The notes under the pieces were generated by a model, which did not search any database, had not been told where the DNA came from, and saw only the letters and a list, made by a program, of their open reading frames with translations. Below are positions 53,321 through 61,082 of a stretch of DNA of 64,000 nt, piece by piece. Every line of letters starts with the position of its first letter. The stretch's first letter is position 1. The stretch lies in the NCBI RefSeq assembly GCF_902706195.1, contig NZ_CACSJO010000012.1, forward strand, positions 1 to 64,000, in the 5' to 3' direction. Position numbers and translations under genes: made by a program. The stretch comes from Novosphingobium sp. 18050 (GTDB lineage Bacteria; Pseudomonadota; Alphaproteobacteria; Sphingomonadales; Sphingomonadaceae).

Positions 53321-53746
53321 ATGCCCTCTTGCGTCCCCTATCGCCGCGCTGCTGCGGCGCTGCTGCTGGCGGCAGCGGTGCCGGCGCACGGCACCAACAC
53401 AGAGCCGCGCAAGGCCGCCGAAGTGCCTCCAGCCGATCCGAGCTTCGTTACGATGCAGTCGATCGACGCGCCGATCGTCGACGCCGGGAGGGTGGACGGC
53501 GTGCTGCACGTTACCATCACGGTACAGGCCAAGTCCGAGGAGGAGGCCGCCGCTTTGACCAAGCGCATGCCCGAACTGCGCGCGGCAGCGCTGCCGGCAA
53601 CGATCGAGTTCGCCCGCCTGCGCGCCTCGCGCTTCGCGCCGGTGGACGTGGAACACCTTGCCGCGACGATCACCCAGCCGGTCAAACTGGTGGACGCTAC
53701 CGTCGATAAAGTGCTTATCGTAAAAGTGTCTGCGACGGAGGGCTGA
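53321..53746 (+). CDS. Periplasmic FliL-like protein
   Basis: A 141-aa protein with a signal peptide (RRAAAALLLAAAVPAHG). The mature part contains VTITVQAKSEEEAAALTKRMPELRAA and later HLAATITQPV...VDKVLIVKVS, which follows the layout of the FliL periplasmic domain (strand, LPxLR helix, IT helix, VLI strand). FliL proper is encoded at 55858, so this may be a soluble relative. It is divergent from the 84-aa gene and convergent with motE. GGAGTC precedes the ATG. The FliL link is inferred by eye. Confidence 0.55.
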   Translation: MPSCVPYRRAAAALLLAAAVPAHGTNTEPRKAAEVPPADPSFVTMQSIDAPIVDAGRVDGVLHVTITVQAKSEEEAAALTKRMPELRAAALPATIEFARLRASRFAPVDVEHLAATITQPVKLVDATVDKVLIVKVSATEG

Positions 53747-53811
53747 GGGAGCGGCAGGGTTGGAGCCGATGGTTAGTCGGGTCGTATCGAACCGTGCAGC
53801 CTGCCTTGGTC

Positions 53812-54378
53812 CTACTTCCCCGCCTGCTTCGCCCCGCCAGCGCCCTTGATCACTTTGCGCCCCGCAAGCGCCATCGACAGTTCCACGGCGCCTGCCGGTG
53901 ACATGTTGGCCATGATCTGCGCGGTGGCGCGTTCGCGCATGCGGGTGGCGACTTCCTTTTGCACTTCGATGTCGAGCTTCTCGAAGATCGGCCCTGCGCG
54001 GTTCGGCTTCATCGTCTGGTAGATCCGCGCGAGGTTATCGTAAGGCACCGACGGCCCCCCCGCTCCGCCCGCCGCATCGGCGCCGGCAGGCTTGGCGGCG
54101 GCTTCGGCCTGTTGCTGCTTCACCTGCCCGGCAAGGCGTGCCTCGCCCGCGCGAACGGCCTGTTCGCGCATTTCGAGCTTACGGCGGTTCGCCGCCGCAG
54201 TGCGATCCCGCTGCGCCGCTGCGTCCTGCAGCGAGGCGCCGAGGCGGCTCGTTTCCGGCCCGGCGGCACCGGCCATCTCGGGCGGGGCCGCGAGCGCGAT
54301 CGCATTGGCAACCGCTGCCACTGCCGCGACGCCCAGCATCAGCCGCGTCGGCCGGGTCAGGGCCTTGAGGCCGATCAT
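53812..54378 (-). CDS. motE: MotE-family flagellar protein
   Basis: A 188-aa protein with an N-terminal hydrophobic segment, an Ala-rich coiled-coil middle (RDRTAAANRRKLEMREQAVRAGEARL) and a C-terminal MgtE-N-like domain (DNLARIYQTMKPNRAGPIFEKLDIEVQKEVATRMRERATAQIMANMSP). MotE acts as a periplasmic chaperone for the stator partner MotC in rhizobia. Last gene of the fliL-fliM-DUF6468-motE operon, overlapping the previous stop (ATGA). Confidence 0.85.
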   Translation of the reverse strand: MIGLKALTRPTRLMLGVAAVAAVANAIALAAPPEMAGAAGPETSRLGASLQDAAAQRDRTAAANRRKLEMREQAVRAGEARLAGQVKQQQAEAAAKPAGADAAGGAGGPSVPYDNLARIYQTMKPNRAGPIFEKLDIEVQKEVATRMRERATAQIMANMSPAGAVELSMALAGRKVIKGAGGAKQAGK

Positions 54379-54887
54379 GCCACGGCGCTGCCACGCGGAA
54401 CGTGTGCGGACAGGATGTCGAACACCCTGCTGCTCAGCTCCGTAGTCCGGGCGGAGGCAAGGGCATCCGCGCTTGCCCGACTAGCCTGCCCGGCAGGACT
54501 TTCAGCGGACTCGATCTGGGCGGTCCGGGGGCTGCGCGACCTTGCAGCCACTTCTGCTGCCTGCGCTTCGCTTGCGGCGTCCGATATGCGCTCCGCCACC
54601 GAATTGCCGATGTCGACCATCATCGCCAGCTCTTCACGCAGGGCCTCGGCCGCAGCTGCACCTTCCGCGCGTGCAGCCACGTCGTTGGCGAGGACGAACC
54701 GCAGGTCGTCCAGCACCAGGCGGGCCTGCTGGGTCGCACGGTCAAGGCGGAAGACCGCCTCGCCCAGGTTGTTGTCACGCAAAGTGCGGATGCGGCGGTC
54801 CATGCGCACGCTCTGCACCAGCACGCACAGGCACAGCACCACGAGGACAAGGTTGATCGCGGCGGCGGCAGTCAGTCCTGCGGTCAT
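54375..54887 (-). CDS. DUF6468 domain-containing protein
   Basis: A 170-aa protein with one N-terminal membrane helix (AAINLVLVVLCLCVLVQSV) and a coiled-coil-like domain (RMDRRIRTLRDNNLGEAVFRLDRATQQARLVLDDLRF). DUF6468 proteins occur in alphaproteobacterial flagellar operons; the function is not established. It overlaps fliM and motE by 4 bases each. Confidence 0.8.
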   Translation of the reverse strand: MTAGLTAAAAINLVLVVLCLCVLVQSVRMDRRIRTLRDNNLGEAVFRLDRATQQARLVLDDLRFVLANDVAARAEGAAAAEALREELAMMVDIGNSVAERISDAASEAQAAEVAARSRSPRTAQIESAESPAGQASRASADALASARTTELSSRVFDILSAHVPRGSAVA

Positions 54888-55861
54888 TTCGGATATCCCT
54901 TGGAGATGTCGGTTGCCATGCGGATGGCGATGTTGCTGGAACGCTGGCCGATATGCGCGCGGCCCAGTGGCACCCCGCCACAGTGGACCTGCAGCGCGTC
55001 TTCCGGGCTATGGCTGAGCGCAATGGTCTGTCCCACCGCAAGGCTGCGCACTTCGCGCAGGGACATCATCTTTTCGCCCAGCACGACGTCGACGGTGACC
55101 TCGGTATTGTACAGTTCACTGGCCATGTGCGCCGACCAGATGTGATCGCGGCCCAGCTTCTCGCCCATGAAGCGCTGGAGCAGCTTGTCGCGCACCGGCT
55201 CGATCGTCGCATAGGGCAGCAGGATCGAGAACACCCCGCCCCCGCCTTCCATGCTGATTGTGTAGCTGGCGACGGCGGCGGCATTGCTCGGCTCGGCGAT
55301 GGCAGCGAAGCGCGGGCTCGATTCCATACGCTCCAGCCCCATCGTGACGGCGGCGATCTCTTCGAAGGCGGAGGCCAGATCGTCGAGCGCCATCTGCACC
55401 ACGCGGCTGACGAGGCTCATCTCGATGGTGGTAAAACTGCGTGCCTCGGATTGCTGGGTGCGGGCGCCGCCGCGCCCGCCAAGCAGGGCATCGACGATGG
55501 CGTAGATCAGCCCGGCATCGACGGTGACGACGCCGTAGCTTTCCCAGGGTTTCACCTGGAATACACCGAACAGCGAGGGCAGCGCCATGTTGCCCATGAA
55601 ATCGCCGAAGCGCACCGAAGTGATGGACTCAAGGTTCACGTCGATGGCATCGGACGTGAGGTTGCGCATCGAGGTGGCGAAATTGCGCACCATCCTCTCG
55701 CAGACCACTTCCAGCATCGGCAGCCGTTCGTGGCTGATGACATTGGATTCCAGCACGGCCTTCAGGCCCCGGCGAGGCACGGTATCACCGTCCACCGCGG
55801 CAAGGCGGATGGTTTCCGGGCGAGGTGCGGAAGAAGCCGGGTCGTCGCGCTCGCCGGTCAT
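54884..55861 (-). CDS. fliM: Flagellar motor switch protein FliM
   Basis: A 325-aa C-ring protein that binds CheY-P and sets the direction of rotation. RLPMLEVVCERMVRNFATSMRNLTSDAIDV and VDALLGGRGG belong to the middle domain, and the end is a SpoA domain (EVTVDVVLGEKMMSLREVRSLAVGQTIAL). The N-terminal EIDAL-type CheY-binding peptide is not obvious. It overlaps fliL and DUF6468 by ATGA. Confidence 0.94.
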   Translation of the reverse strand: MTGERDDPASSAPRPETIRLAAVDGDTVPRRGLKAVLESNVISHERLPMLEVVCERMVRNFATSMRNLTSDAIDVNLESITSVRFGDFMGNMALPSLFGVFQVKPWESYGVVTVDAGLIYAIVDALLGGRGGARTQQSEARSFTTIEMSLVSRVVQMALDDLASAFEEIAAVTMGLERMESSPRFAAIAEPSNAAAVASYTISMEGGGGVFSILLPYATIEPVRDKLLQRFMGEKLGRDHIWSAHMASELYNTEVTVDVVLGEKMMSLREVRSLAVGQTIALSHSPEDALQVHCGGVPLGRAHIGQRSSNIAIRMATDISKGYPK

Positions 55862-56409
55862 TGCTGGATCAGGTCCTGAATCAGCACGTCGCGCACCATG
55901 CCTGCGCCCAGAGCCTGAGTGGAGCGGCGCAGCATTTCTTCCTTGATGCGGAACACCGCCGCCGCGCCGTTGAGGTCGTCGGGGCGCAGTTCGCGCACGA
56001 AGGGTTGCAGCGCGTCGAGGATCACCGGCAGGCGCGCCTTGACGGCATCGGTCTTGCCATCGGCGGCGACGATGATGAAGCGCAGCTTGATGAACTTGGC
56101 CTGGGCCCCGCCGCCGCGCAGGTTCACCATCATCGGCGGAACCTCTATATAGGCGGCCGAAGGGTCGGCGTTCGCCGTGCCCTCGTGCTCAGGCGCTTCC
56201 GCCGGAGCTTCGGCTTCCGTTTCCGGCTTCGCATGTCCGGCGCTGCCTTGCATGTACCACCAGACCCCGCCCGCGCCGGCCAGCATCCCGACCACCACAA
56301 CGGCAATCGCGATCAGACGGCCGCGCTTTTTCTTTGCCGCTACGGCCGCGCCGTCGGCTGCCCCTTCGGACACCTCGGCCGACGCAACGTCGCTCACTTC
56401 GCTGGACAC
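55858..56409 (-). CDS. fliL: Flagellar basal body-associated protein FliL
   Basis: A 183-aa inner-membrane protein: short cytoplasmic N-terminus, one helix (LIAIAVVVVGMLAGAGGVWWY), Glu/Ala-rich linker, and the FliL domain (YIEVPPMMVNLRGGGAQAKFIKLRFII ... VRDVLIQDLIQQ). It stabilises the stator. The start is GTG with AGGGG upstream. First gene of the four-gene operon, divergent from flgF. Confidence 0.93.
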   Translation of the reverse strand: MSSEVSDVASAEVSEGAADGAAVAAKKKRGRLIAIAVVVVGMLAGAGGVWWYMQGSAGHAKPETEAEAPAEAPEHEGTANADPSAAYIEVPPMMVNLRGGGAQAKFIKLRFIIVAADGKTDAVKARLPVILDALQPFVRELRPDDLNGAAAVFRIKEEMLRRSTQALGAGMVRDVLIQDLIQQ

Positions 56410-56547
56410 GCAATCACCCCTGACACCCGGCCATTAAATCTTGCCCGCACATCCGCGCACACGATTTCATTCCTATATATAGGATTGTTTCCCGGTCAGG
56501 GCCCCTTCCCTGCGGGTTATACCGAACTTTTTCGTGAAGGTGCCGCC

Positions 56548-57291
56548 ATGGACGTCTCCTCCTTCGTTCTGCTGAGCCATGAGCAGGCCCTGCGCCGCCA
56601 GTTGGACGTTGCCGCGAACAACATGGCGAACGTTTCGACCACGGGGTACAAGCGCGAACAGGCGCTGTTCCACGAATACGTCGAAAACGCGCAGGACGCC
56701 CCCGTGCAGGATGCGCGCAAGACCTCTTTCGTGCTCGATTACGGCGCCGTCCATGACACCGCGCAGGGTGCCTTCCAGTCCACCGGCAACGCGCTCGACG
56801 TGATGATCGACGGGCCGGGCTACCTCAACGTCCAGCTTCCCGACGGTTCCACCGCCTATACCCGCGCCGGCTTCATCAAGGTACTCGACACCGGCGAGCT
56901 GGCTACTTCGGGCGGGCAGCGCCTGCTCGATGAGAACGGCCGGCCGATCACCGTTCCCACCGATCAGCTCGGCAGCCTGACGATCGCGCCGGACGGCTCG
57001 GTCATGTCGGGCGAGGAAGCGGTGGGCCGCCTCGCCGTCACCAGCTTCGCCGACGAGAACATGCTGGAGGCGCGCGGCGACGGAGTGCTGACCGGCAGCG
57101 GCGGCCAGATGATGACCGCCGCCCAGACCAAGCTGCGCAGCGGCGGCGTAGAAGGCTCCAACGTCGAGGCGATTTCGGAAACCACCCACATGGTCGAGAT
57201 TCTGCGTTCTTACCAGACGAGCCAGCGCCTTTCTTCCGACCTCGCCGACATGCGCCGCAACGCCATCGGCCGCCTCAGCAAGCTCACCTGA
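56548..57291 (+). CDS. flgF: Flagellar proximal rod protein FlgF
   Basis: A 247-aa rod protein. It has the N-terminal RQLDVAANNMANVSTTGYKRE motif of axial proteins and a C-terminal SNVEAISETTHMVEILRSYQTSQRLSSD helix, with no long hook insertion. GAAGG lies before ATG 56548; the frame upstream is open but antisense to fliL. It is followed by flgG after 48 bp. Confidence 0.93.
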   Translation: MDVSSFVLLSHEQALRRQLDVAANNMANVSTTGYKREQALFHEYVENAQDAPVQDARKTSFVLDYGAVHDTAQGAFQSTGNALDVMIDGPGYLNVQLPDGSTAYTRAGFIKVLDTGELATSGGQRLLDENGRPITVPTDQLGSLTIAPDGSVMSGEEAVGRLAVTSFADENMLEARGDGVLTGSGGQMMTAAQTKLRSGGVEGSNVEAISETTHMVEILRSYQTSQRLSSDLADMRRNAIGRLSKLT

Positions 57292-57339
57292 CCTGCGTTG
57301 GCCTGACGCCAGCACCCCAACCTTACGAAGGAGTCCCCC

Positions 57340-58125
57340 ATGCGTTCGCTCTCCATCGCCTCGACCGGGATGCTTGCCCAGCAGACCAACGTCGACGTCA
57401 TCTCGAACAACATCGCCAACATGAACACCACCGGCTTCAAGCGCCAGCGTGCCGAGTTCGAGGACCTGCTTTACCAGCAGGTTTCGCGCCCCGGCGCGGC
57501 GACCAGCCCGGACGGCACCAAGGTTCCCACCGGCATCCAGATCGGCGCGGGCGTGAAGACCGGCGGCGTCTACCGCATCACCGAACAGGGCGCGCTGACC
57601 AGCACCGGCAATGCCTATGACATGGCGATCGACGGCCCCGGCTACTTCCAGGTCTCGCTCCCCTCGGGCGATATCGGCTATACCCGCGCCGGCTCGTTCC
57701 AGCTCTCCGACCAGGGCGAACTGGTGACCACGGACGGCTACCGCGTGCAGCCGGACATCACCATCCCGCAGGGCGCGCTCAGCGTCACCGTATCGAAGAC
57801 CGGCGAAGTGCAGGTGAAGCTGGCGGGCCAGGCGGAAATGCAGACCGTGGGACAACTCGAACTCGCCACCTTCATCAATGAGGCGGGCCTTGAGGCGATC
57901 GGCTCCAACCTGTTCCTGGAAAGCGGCGCTTCGGGCCAGCCCAATGTCTCCACCCCCGGCCAGCCCGCGTTCGGCACCCTGAGCCAGGGCTTCATCGAGG
58001 CTTCCAACGTCAACCCGGTGTCGGAAATCACATCACTCATTACCGCGCAGCGCGCGTACGAGATGAACAGCCGCGTCCTCAAGACCGCAGACGAGATGCT
58101 GCAGACCTCGACCCAGACGGTCTGA
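57340..58125 (+). CDS. flgG: Flagellar distal rod protein FlgG
   Basis: A 261-aa rod protein of canonical size. MRSLSIASTGMLAQQTNVDVISNNIANMNTTGFKRQ, QVSRPGAATSPDG and the end FIEASNVNPVSEITSLITAQRAYEMNSRVLKTADEML are textbook. GAAGGAG precedes the ATG. Middle of a flgF-flgG-flgA-flgH operon. Confidence 0.97.
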   Translation: MRSLSIASTGMLAQQTNVDVISNNIANMNTTGFKRQRAEFEDLLYQQVSRPGAATSPDGTKVPTGIQIGAGVKTGGVYRITEQGALTSTGNAYDMAIDGPGYFQVSLPSGDIGYTRAGSFQLSDQGELVTTDGYRVQPDITIPQGALSVTVSKTGEVQVKLAGQAEMQTVGQLELATFINEAGLEAIGSNLFLESGASGQPNVSTPGQPAFGTLSQGFIEASNVNPVSEITSLITAQRAYEMNSRVLKTADEMLQTSTQTV

Positions 58126-58130
58126 CGCCG

Positions 58131-58565
58131 ATGCTTGCCGCCCTGCTCCTCGCCGTTGCCGCCGCGACTGCGCCCGCCCCCGGGACCGAGTTCGCGCCGG
58201 TACTGGCGCGCGCGGTGGAGCGGGGCGAAGTGCTCTCGAAAGCCGATTTTGAAACCGCGCGGGTGCTGCCCGCCGTCGCCCGCAACGCACTCAGCCCGGC
58301 CGAAGCGGCAGGACAGGAAACCACCCGCCGCCTGAATGCAGGCGCACCGGTGCGGGCCGCCGACGTCACTTCCGCGCGGGTCGTGCGCCGGGGCGAAACG
58401 GTGACGATCTCGCTCGTTTCGGGGGGGCTTCGGATCACCTCCTCAGGCCGTGCGCTCAGCGATGCGGGCCGGGGCGATCCGGTGCGCGTGATAAGCCTTG
58501 CCACCAACCGCACGCTGGAGGGGGTCGCCATGGCCGCCGGCGAAGTGCGCATACAGGCGCCCTGA
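58131..58565 (+). CDS. flgA: Flagellar P-ring assembly chaperone FlgA
   Basis: A 144-aa exported protein (MLAALLLAVAAATAPAPG signal) with one SAF domain: VLARAVERGEVLSKADFETARV and RRLNAGAPVRAADV, then a ChapFlgA-type end with GDPVRVISLATNRTLEGVA. Shorter than E. coli FlgA because the first domain is absent, as is common in alphaproteobacteria. It starts 5 bases after flgG. Confidence 0.9.
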   Translation: MLAALLLAVAAATAPAPGTEFAPVLARAVERGEVLSKADFETARVLPAVARNALSPAEAAGQETTRRLNAGAPVRAADVTSARVVRRGETVTISLVSGGLRITSSGRALSDAGRGDPVRVISLATNRTLEGVAMAAGEVRIQAP

Positions 58566-58578
58566 GGAAATGCTGTCC

Positions 58579-59355
58579 ATGAAGTCCCGTCTTGCCGCAC
58601 TTACCTGCCTTCTTGCATCGGCCTCGCTGCTGGCTGGCTGCGGCTCGGTCGGCCGTCTCAAGAACGTGGGCAAGGCGCCGAAGCTGACTGAGGCGGGCGA
58701 GCCTGTCGCCCCTCGCATCGAACCATCGCTCGGCAACCATTCCGTGGCAGGCCGCACGGCTGACGGCGGTGATCCGCAGGCGGAAGAGGCCGCGCGCGGC
58801 GCCTCACTGTTCCGCACCGGCGGCGGCGCCTTCTTCCGCGACCAGCGCGCCTCGCGCGTAGGCGATATCGTCACGATCCGCATCAACATCGCCGACAACG
58901 CGCAGGTCGCCAACACCACCACCCGCACCCGCAACGGCAGCGAAAGCAGCGGTATCGCCGCCCTGCTCGGCCTGGAAAGCCAGATCGGCAAGGTGCTGCC
59001 GGGCAATCCCGACCCCGGGAATCTCGCCAGCACCAATTCGAAATCGAGCGCCGTGGGCGCGGGTAACACCTCGCGTTCGGAACAGATCAACATGACCGTC
59101 GCCGCCACCGTCACCGGCGTTTTGCCTAACGGCAACCTGGCGATCCGCGGCAAGCAGGAAGTGCGCGTCAACTTCGAGCTGCGCGAACTGGTCGTCTCCG
59201 GCGTGATCCGCCCCGAGGACATCGCCCGCGACAATTCCATCCGCCACAGCCAGATCGCCGAAGCACGCATCAGTTACGGCGGACGAGGCCAGTTGACGGA
59301 CGCCCAGCAGGCCCGCTGGGGCCAGCAGATCTACGACGCGCTCTTCCCGTTCTAA
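58579..59355 (+). CDS. flgH: Flagellar L-ring lipoprotein FlgH
   Basis: A 258-aa outer-membrane ring protein with lipobox LLAGC (Cys at about residue 21). FFRDQRASRVGDIVTIRINI and a C-terminal VVSGVIRPEDIARDNSIRHSQIAEARISYGGRG are the family signatures. Of two nearby ATGs I use 58579, because GAGGAA would touch the one at 58570. No flgI or flgJ follows; those genes must be elsewhere. Confidence 0.94.
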   Translation: MKSRLAALTCLLASASLLAGCGSVGRLKNVGKAPKLTEAGEPVAPRIEPSLGNHSVAGRTADGGDPQAEEAARGASLFRTGGGAFFRDQRASRVGDIVTIRINIADNAQVANTTTRTRNGSESSGIAALLGLESQIGKVLPGNPDPGNLASTNSKSSAVGAGNTSRSEQINMTVAATVTGVLPNGNLAIRGKQEVRVNFELRELVVSGVIRPEDIARDNSIRHSQIAEARISYGGRGQLTDAQQARWGQQIYDALFPF

Positions 59356-59393
59356 GGGCTTCCAGCGCCTCCCATCGGCGCTACCCTACCGGC

Positions 59394-59440
59394 ACATGGA
59401 GAAGCCGCTGCCCTAACGCAGGGCGGCGGCTTTTCCATGT
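59394..59440 (+). terminator. Long terminator hairpin after flgH
   Basis: ACATGGA...AAGCCGC...GCCCT pairs with AGGGC...GCGGCTT...TCCATGT around AACGC, about 19 pairs with two or three mismatches. It separates the rod operon from the flagellin gene. Confidence 0.8.
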
Positions 59441-59601
59441 GTGTCGAACGCCGTCACAAAGCTAATTTTTCAAGGATTAAACCGTCACGCCCAGAGTCCT
59501 CCTAGAATAATCATGCACCCGTCTTTTTCGGGATTGCACGGACGACAGCGTTTCTGTCGCCGGACCGCAGAATCGGTCTGTAACCTAGAAGGAAACTTGA
59601 A

Positions 59602-60471
59602 ATGGCGTTTTCGGTAAACACCAATGCTGGTGCCATGGCAGCTCTCCAGAGCCTCAATGCCACCAACCGTTCGATGGAAACCACGCAGGCACGTATCACC
59701 ACGGGTCTGAACGTGGCGTCCACGAAGGACGACTCGGCGAAGTACACTGTCGCCCAGACGCTCCGCGGCGACCTCGGCAAGTTGAACGCTGTCACCAGCT
59801 CGCTCAACAACGCCAAGAGCGTCACGGACGTTGCCGTCGCTGGCGGCGAGCAGATCTCCGACCTCCTCAACCAGATGAAGTCGAAGACTCTCGAAGCCTC
59901 GGACGCAGGCCTCGACGTTGAAAGCCGCACCGCAATTTCGAAGGATCTGGTCTCGCTCAAGAAGCAGATCAACACGATCATCGATGGTTCGGACTTCAAC
60001 GGCGTCAACCTGCTGAAGGACGGCGGCACCACGGATGGCGCAGTGAGCGCCCTGCAGTCGATCTCGAGCGATGAAACGCTCTCGATCGCCAACCAGGGTT
60101 ACACGACGAAGGCGACCACCGCTTTCGGCGATTCGACCGACGATGCCACGATCACCGCGCTCGCAGGTACGGACTCGGCTGCAGCTGCCACGGCAGCTTC
60201 GGACCTGTCCGCAACTCTCGACACGTTCTTCGACGAAGTGAAGACCAGCCTGAGCGAGCTCGGCGCTGGTTCGCGCCAGATCGACGGCCAGCTTGCCTTC
60301 AACAGCAACCTGACCGACGTTGTCACGACCGGTATCGGCAGCCTCGTCGACGCTGACCTCGCCAAGGAATCCGCGAACCTTCAGGCCCTTCAGGTCCAGC
60401 AGCAGCTGGGCGTGCAGGCTCTGTCGATCGCCAACCAGGCACCGCAGACGCTCCTGTCGCTCTTCCAGTAA
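59602..60471 (+). CDS. fliC: Flagellin
   Basis: A 289-aa flagellin. The conserved N-terminal (MAFSVNTNAGAMAALQSLNATNRSMETTQARITTGLNV) and C-terminal (LQALQVQQQLGVQALSIANQAPQTLLSLFQ) D0/D1 helices are intact; the central variable domain is very short, rich in Thr, Ala and Asp. AAGGAAAC precedes the ATG. The gene has its own leader of more than 150 bases and terminator. A sigma-28 promoter is expected but I could not point to a convincing one. Confidence 0.95.
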   Translation: MAFSVNTNAGAMAALQSLNATNRSMETTQARITTGLNVASTKDDSAKYTVAQTLRGDLGKLNAVTSSLNNAKSVTDVAVAGGEQISDLLNQMKSKTLEASDAGLDVESRTAISKDLVSLKKQINTIIDGSDFNGVNLLKDGGTTDGAVSALQSISSDETLSIANQGYTTKATTAFGDSTDDATITALAGTDSAAAATAASDLSATLDTFFDEVKTSLSELGAGSRQIDGQLAFNSNLTDVVTTGIGSLVDADLAKESANLQALQVQQQLGVQALSIANQAPQTLLSLFQ

Positions 60472-60522
60472 GCGGAACGAACGACTGGCCTTTTCCGGCT
60501 TGCGGGAAGGGAATTTCGGATG

Positions 60523-60555
60523 GGCCGGGACGACTTGTCGTCCCGGCCTTTCTTT
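60523..60555 (+). terminator. Flagellin intrinsic terminator
   Basis: GGCCGGGACGAC pairs with GTCGTCCCGGCC (12 bp possible), followed by TTTCTTT. Confidence 0.85.
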
Positions 60556-60848
60556 ATGGTCGGCGGCGCCGATCGCGGGCTACCCATAGAACAGCGCCCA
60601 GCAGCATCCATCCGCGTTCACCGCGATCGGACGTCATCTAAATAAACTTTGGCGAGAAGCCCGGCATCGGTGGCGAATAACGCAAGGCATGACGGATGAC
60701 CGCTCGCAATCGCGCGCCATCCACACCGAAAATTATTGCAAAAGCGCCGGCAGCGACTTCGTTATCCAGCGATGTGTGGAAGCGGTTCTGCCTGAGAACC
60801 ATTCTGGCTAATCCCGCTTATCACCCTGAGTGACGAGGGAAAAATCTC
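60556..60848. other. Intergenic stretch between flagellin and tRNA-Gln
   Basis: No gene, repeat or strong structure seen in about 290 bases. Confidence 0.4.
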
Positions 60849-60922
60849 TGGATGCCCCGCGAGGATTCGAACCTCGATAGGCGGTATCAGAAACCGCAGT
60901 CTTACCATTAGACGACAGGGCA
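60849..60922 (-). tRNA. tRNA-Gln (anticodon CUG)
   Basis: On the minus strand the 74 bases fold as a tRNA: acceptor TGCCCTG/CGGGGCA, D-arm with TAATGGTAA, anticodon stem CGGT/ACCG with loop TTCTGAT giving anticodon CTG, TpsiC arm GAGGTTCGAATCCTC, and an encoded CCA (plus-strand TGG at 60849-60851). It reads CAG glutamine codons. The T-rich stretch after CCA may end transcription. Confidence 0.95.
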
Positions 60923-61082
60923 CCGGAGAGGCGCCCCCCTTAGATGCGGCTTTGATTCGCGTCAAGTGCCTTGGTGAAGGTTCTGAAAGTAGCGCCCCTT
61001 GTGCCTTTGCCCGCAGGGCGTTAGCATCGCGGTCAGGTGTCCGCCGATCCGGCGGAATGATATGTGAACGAGAATTGAAATC

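Noticed and set aside
59441-59601. Sigma-28 promoter of the flagellin gene
   Set aside because: TAAA at about 59479 is not followed at the right distance by a GCCGATAA-like box; calling it would be a guess.
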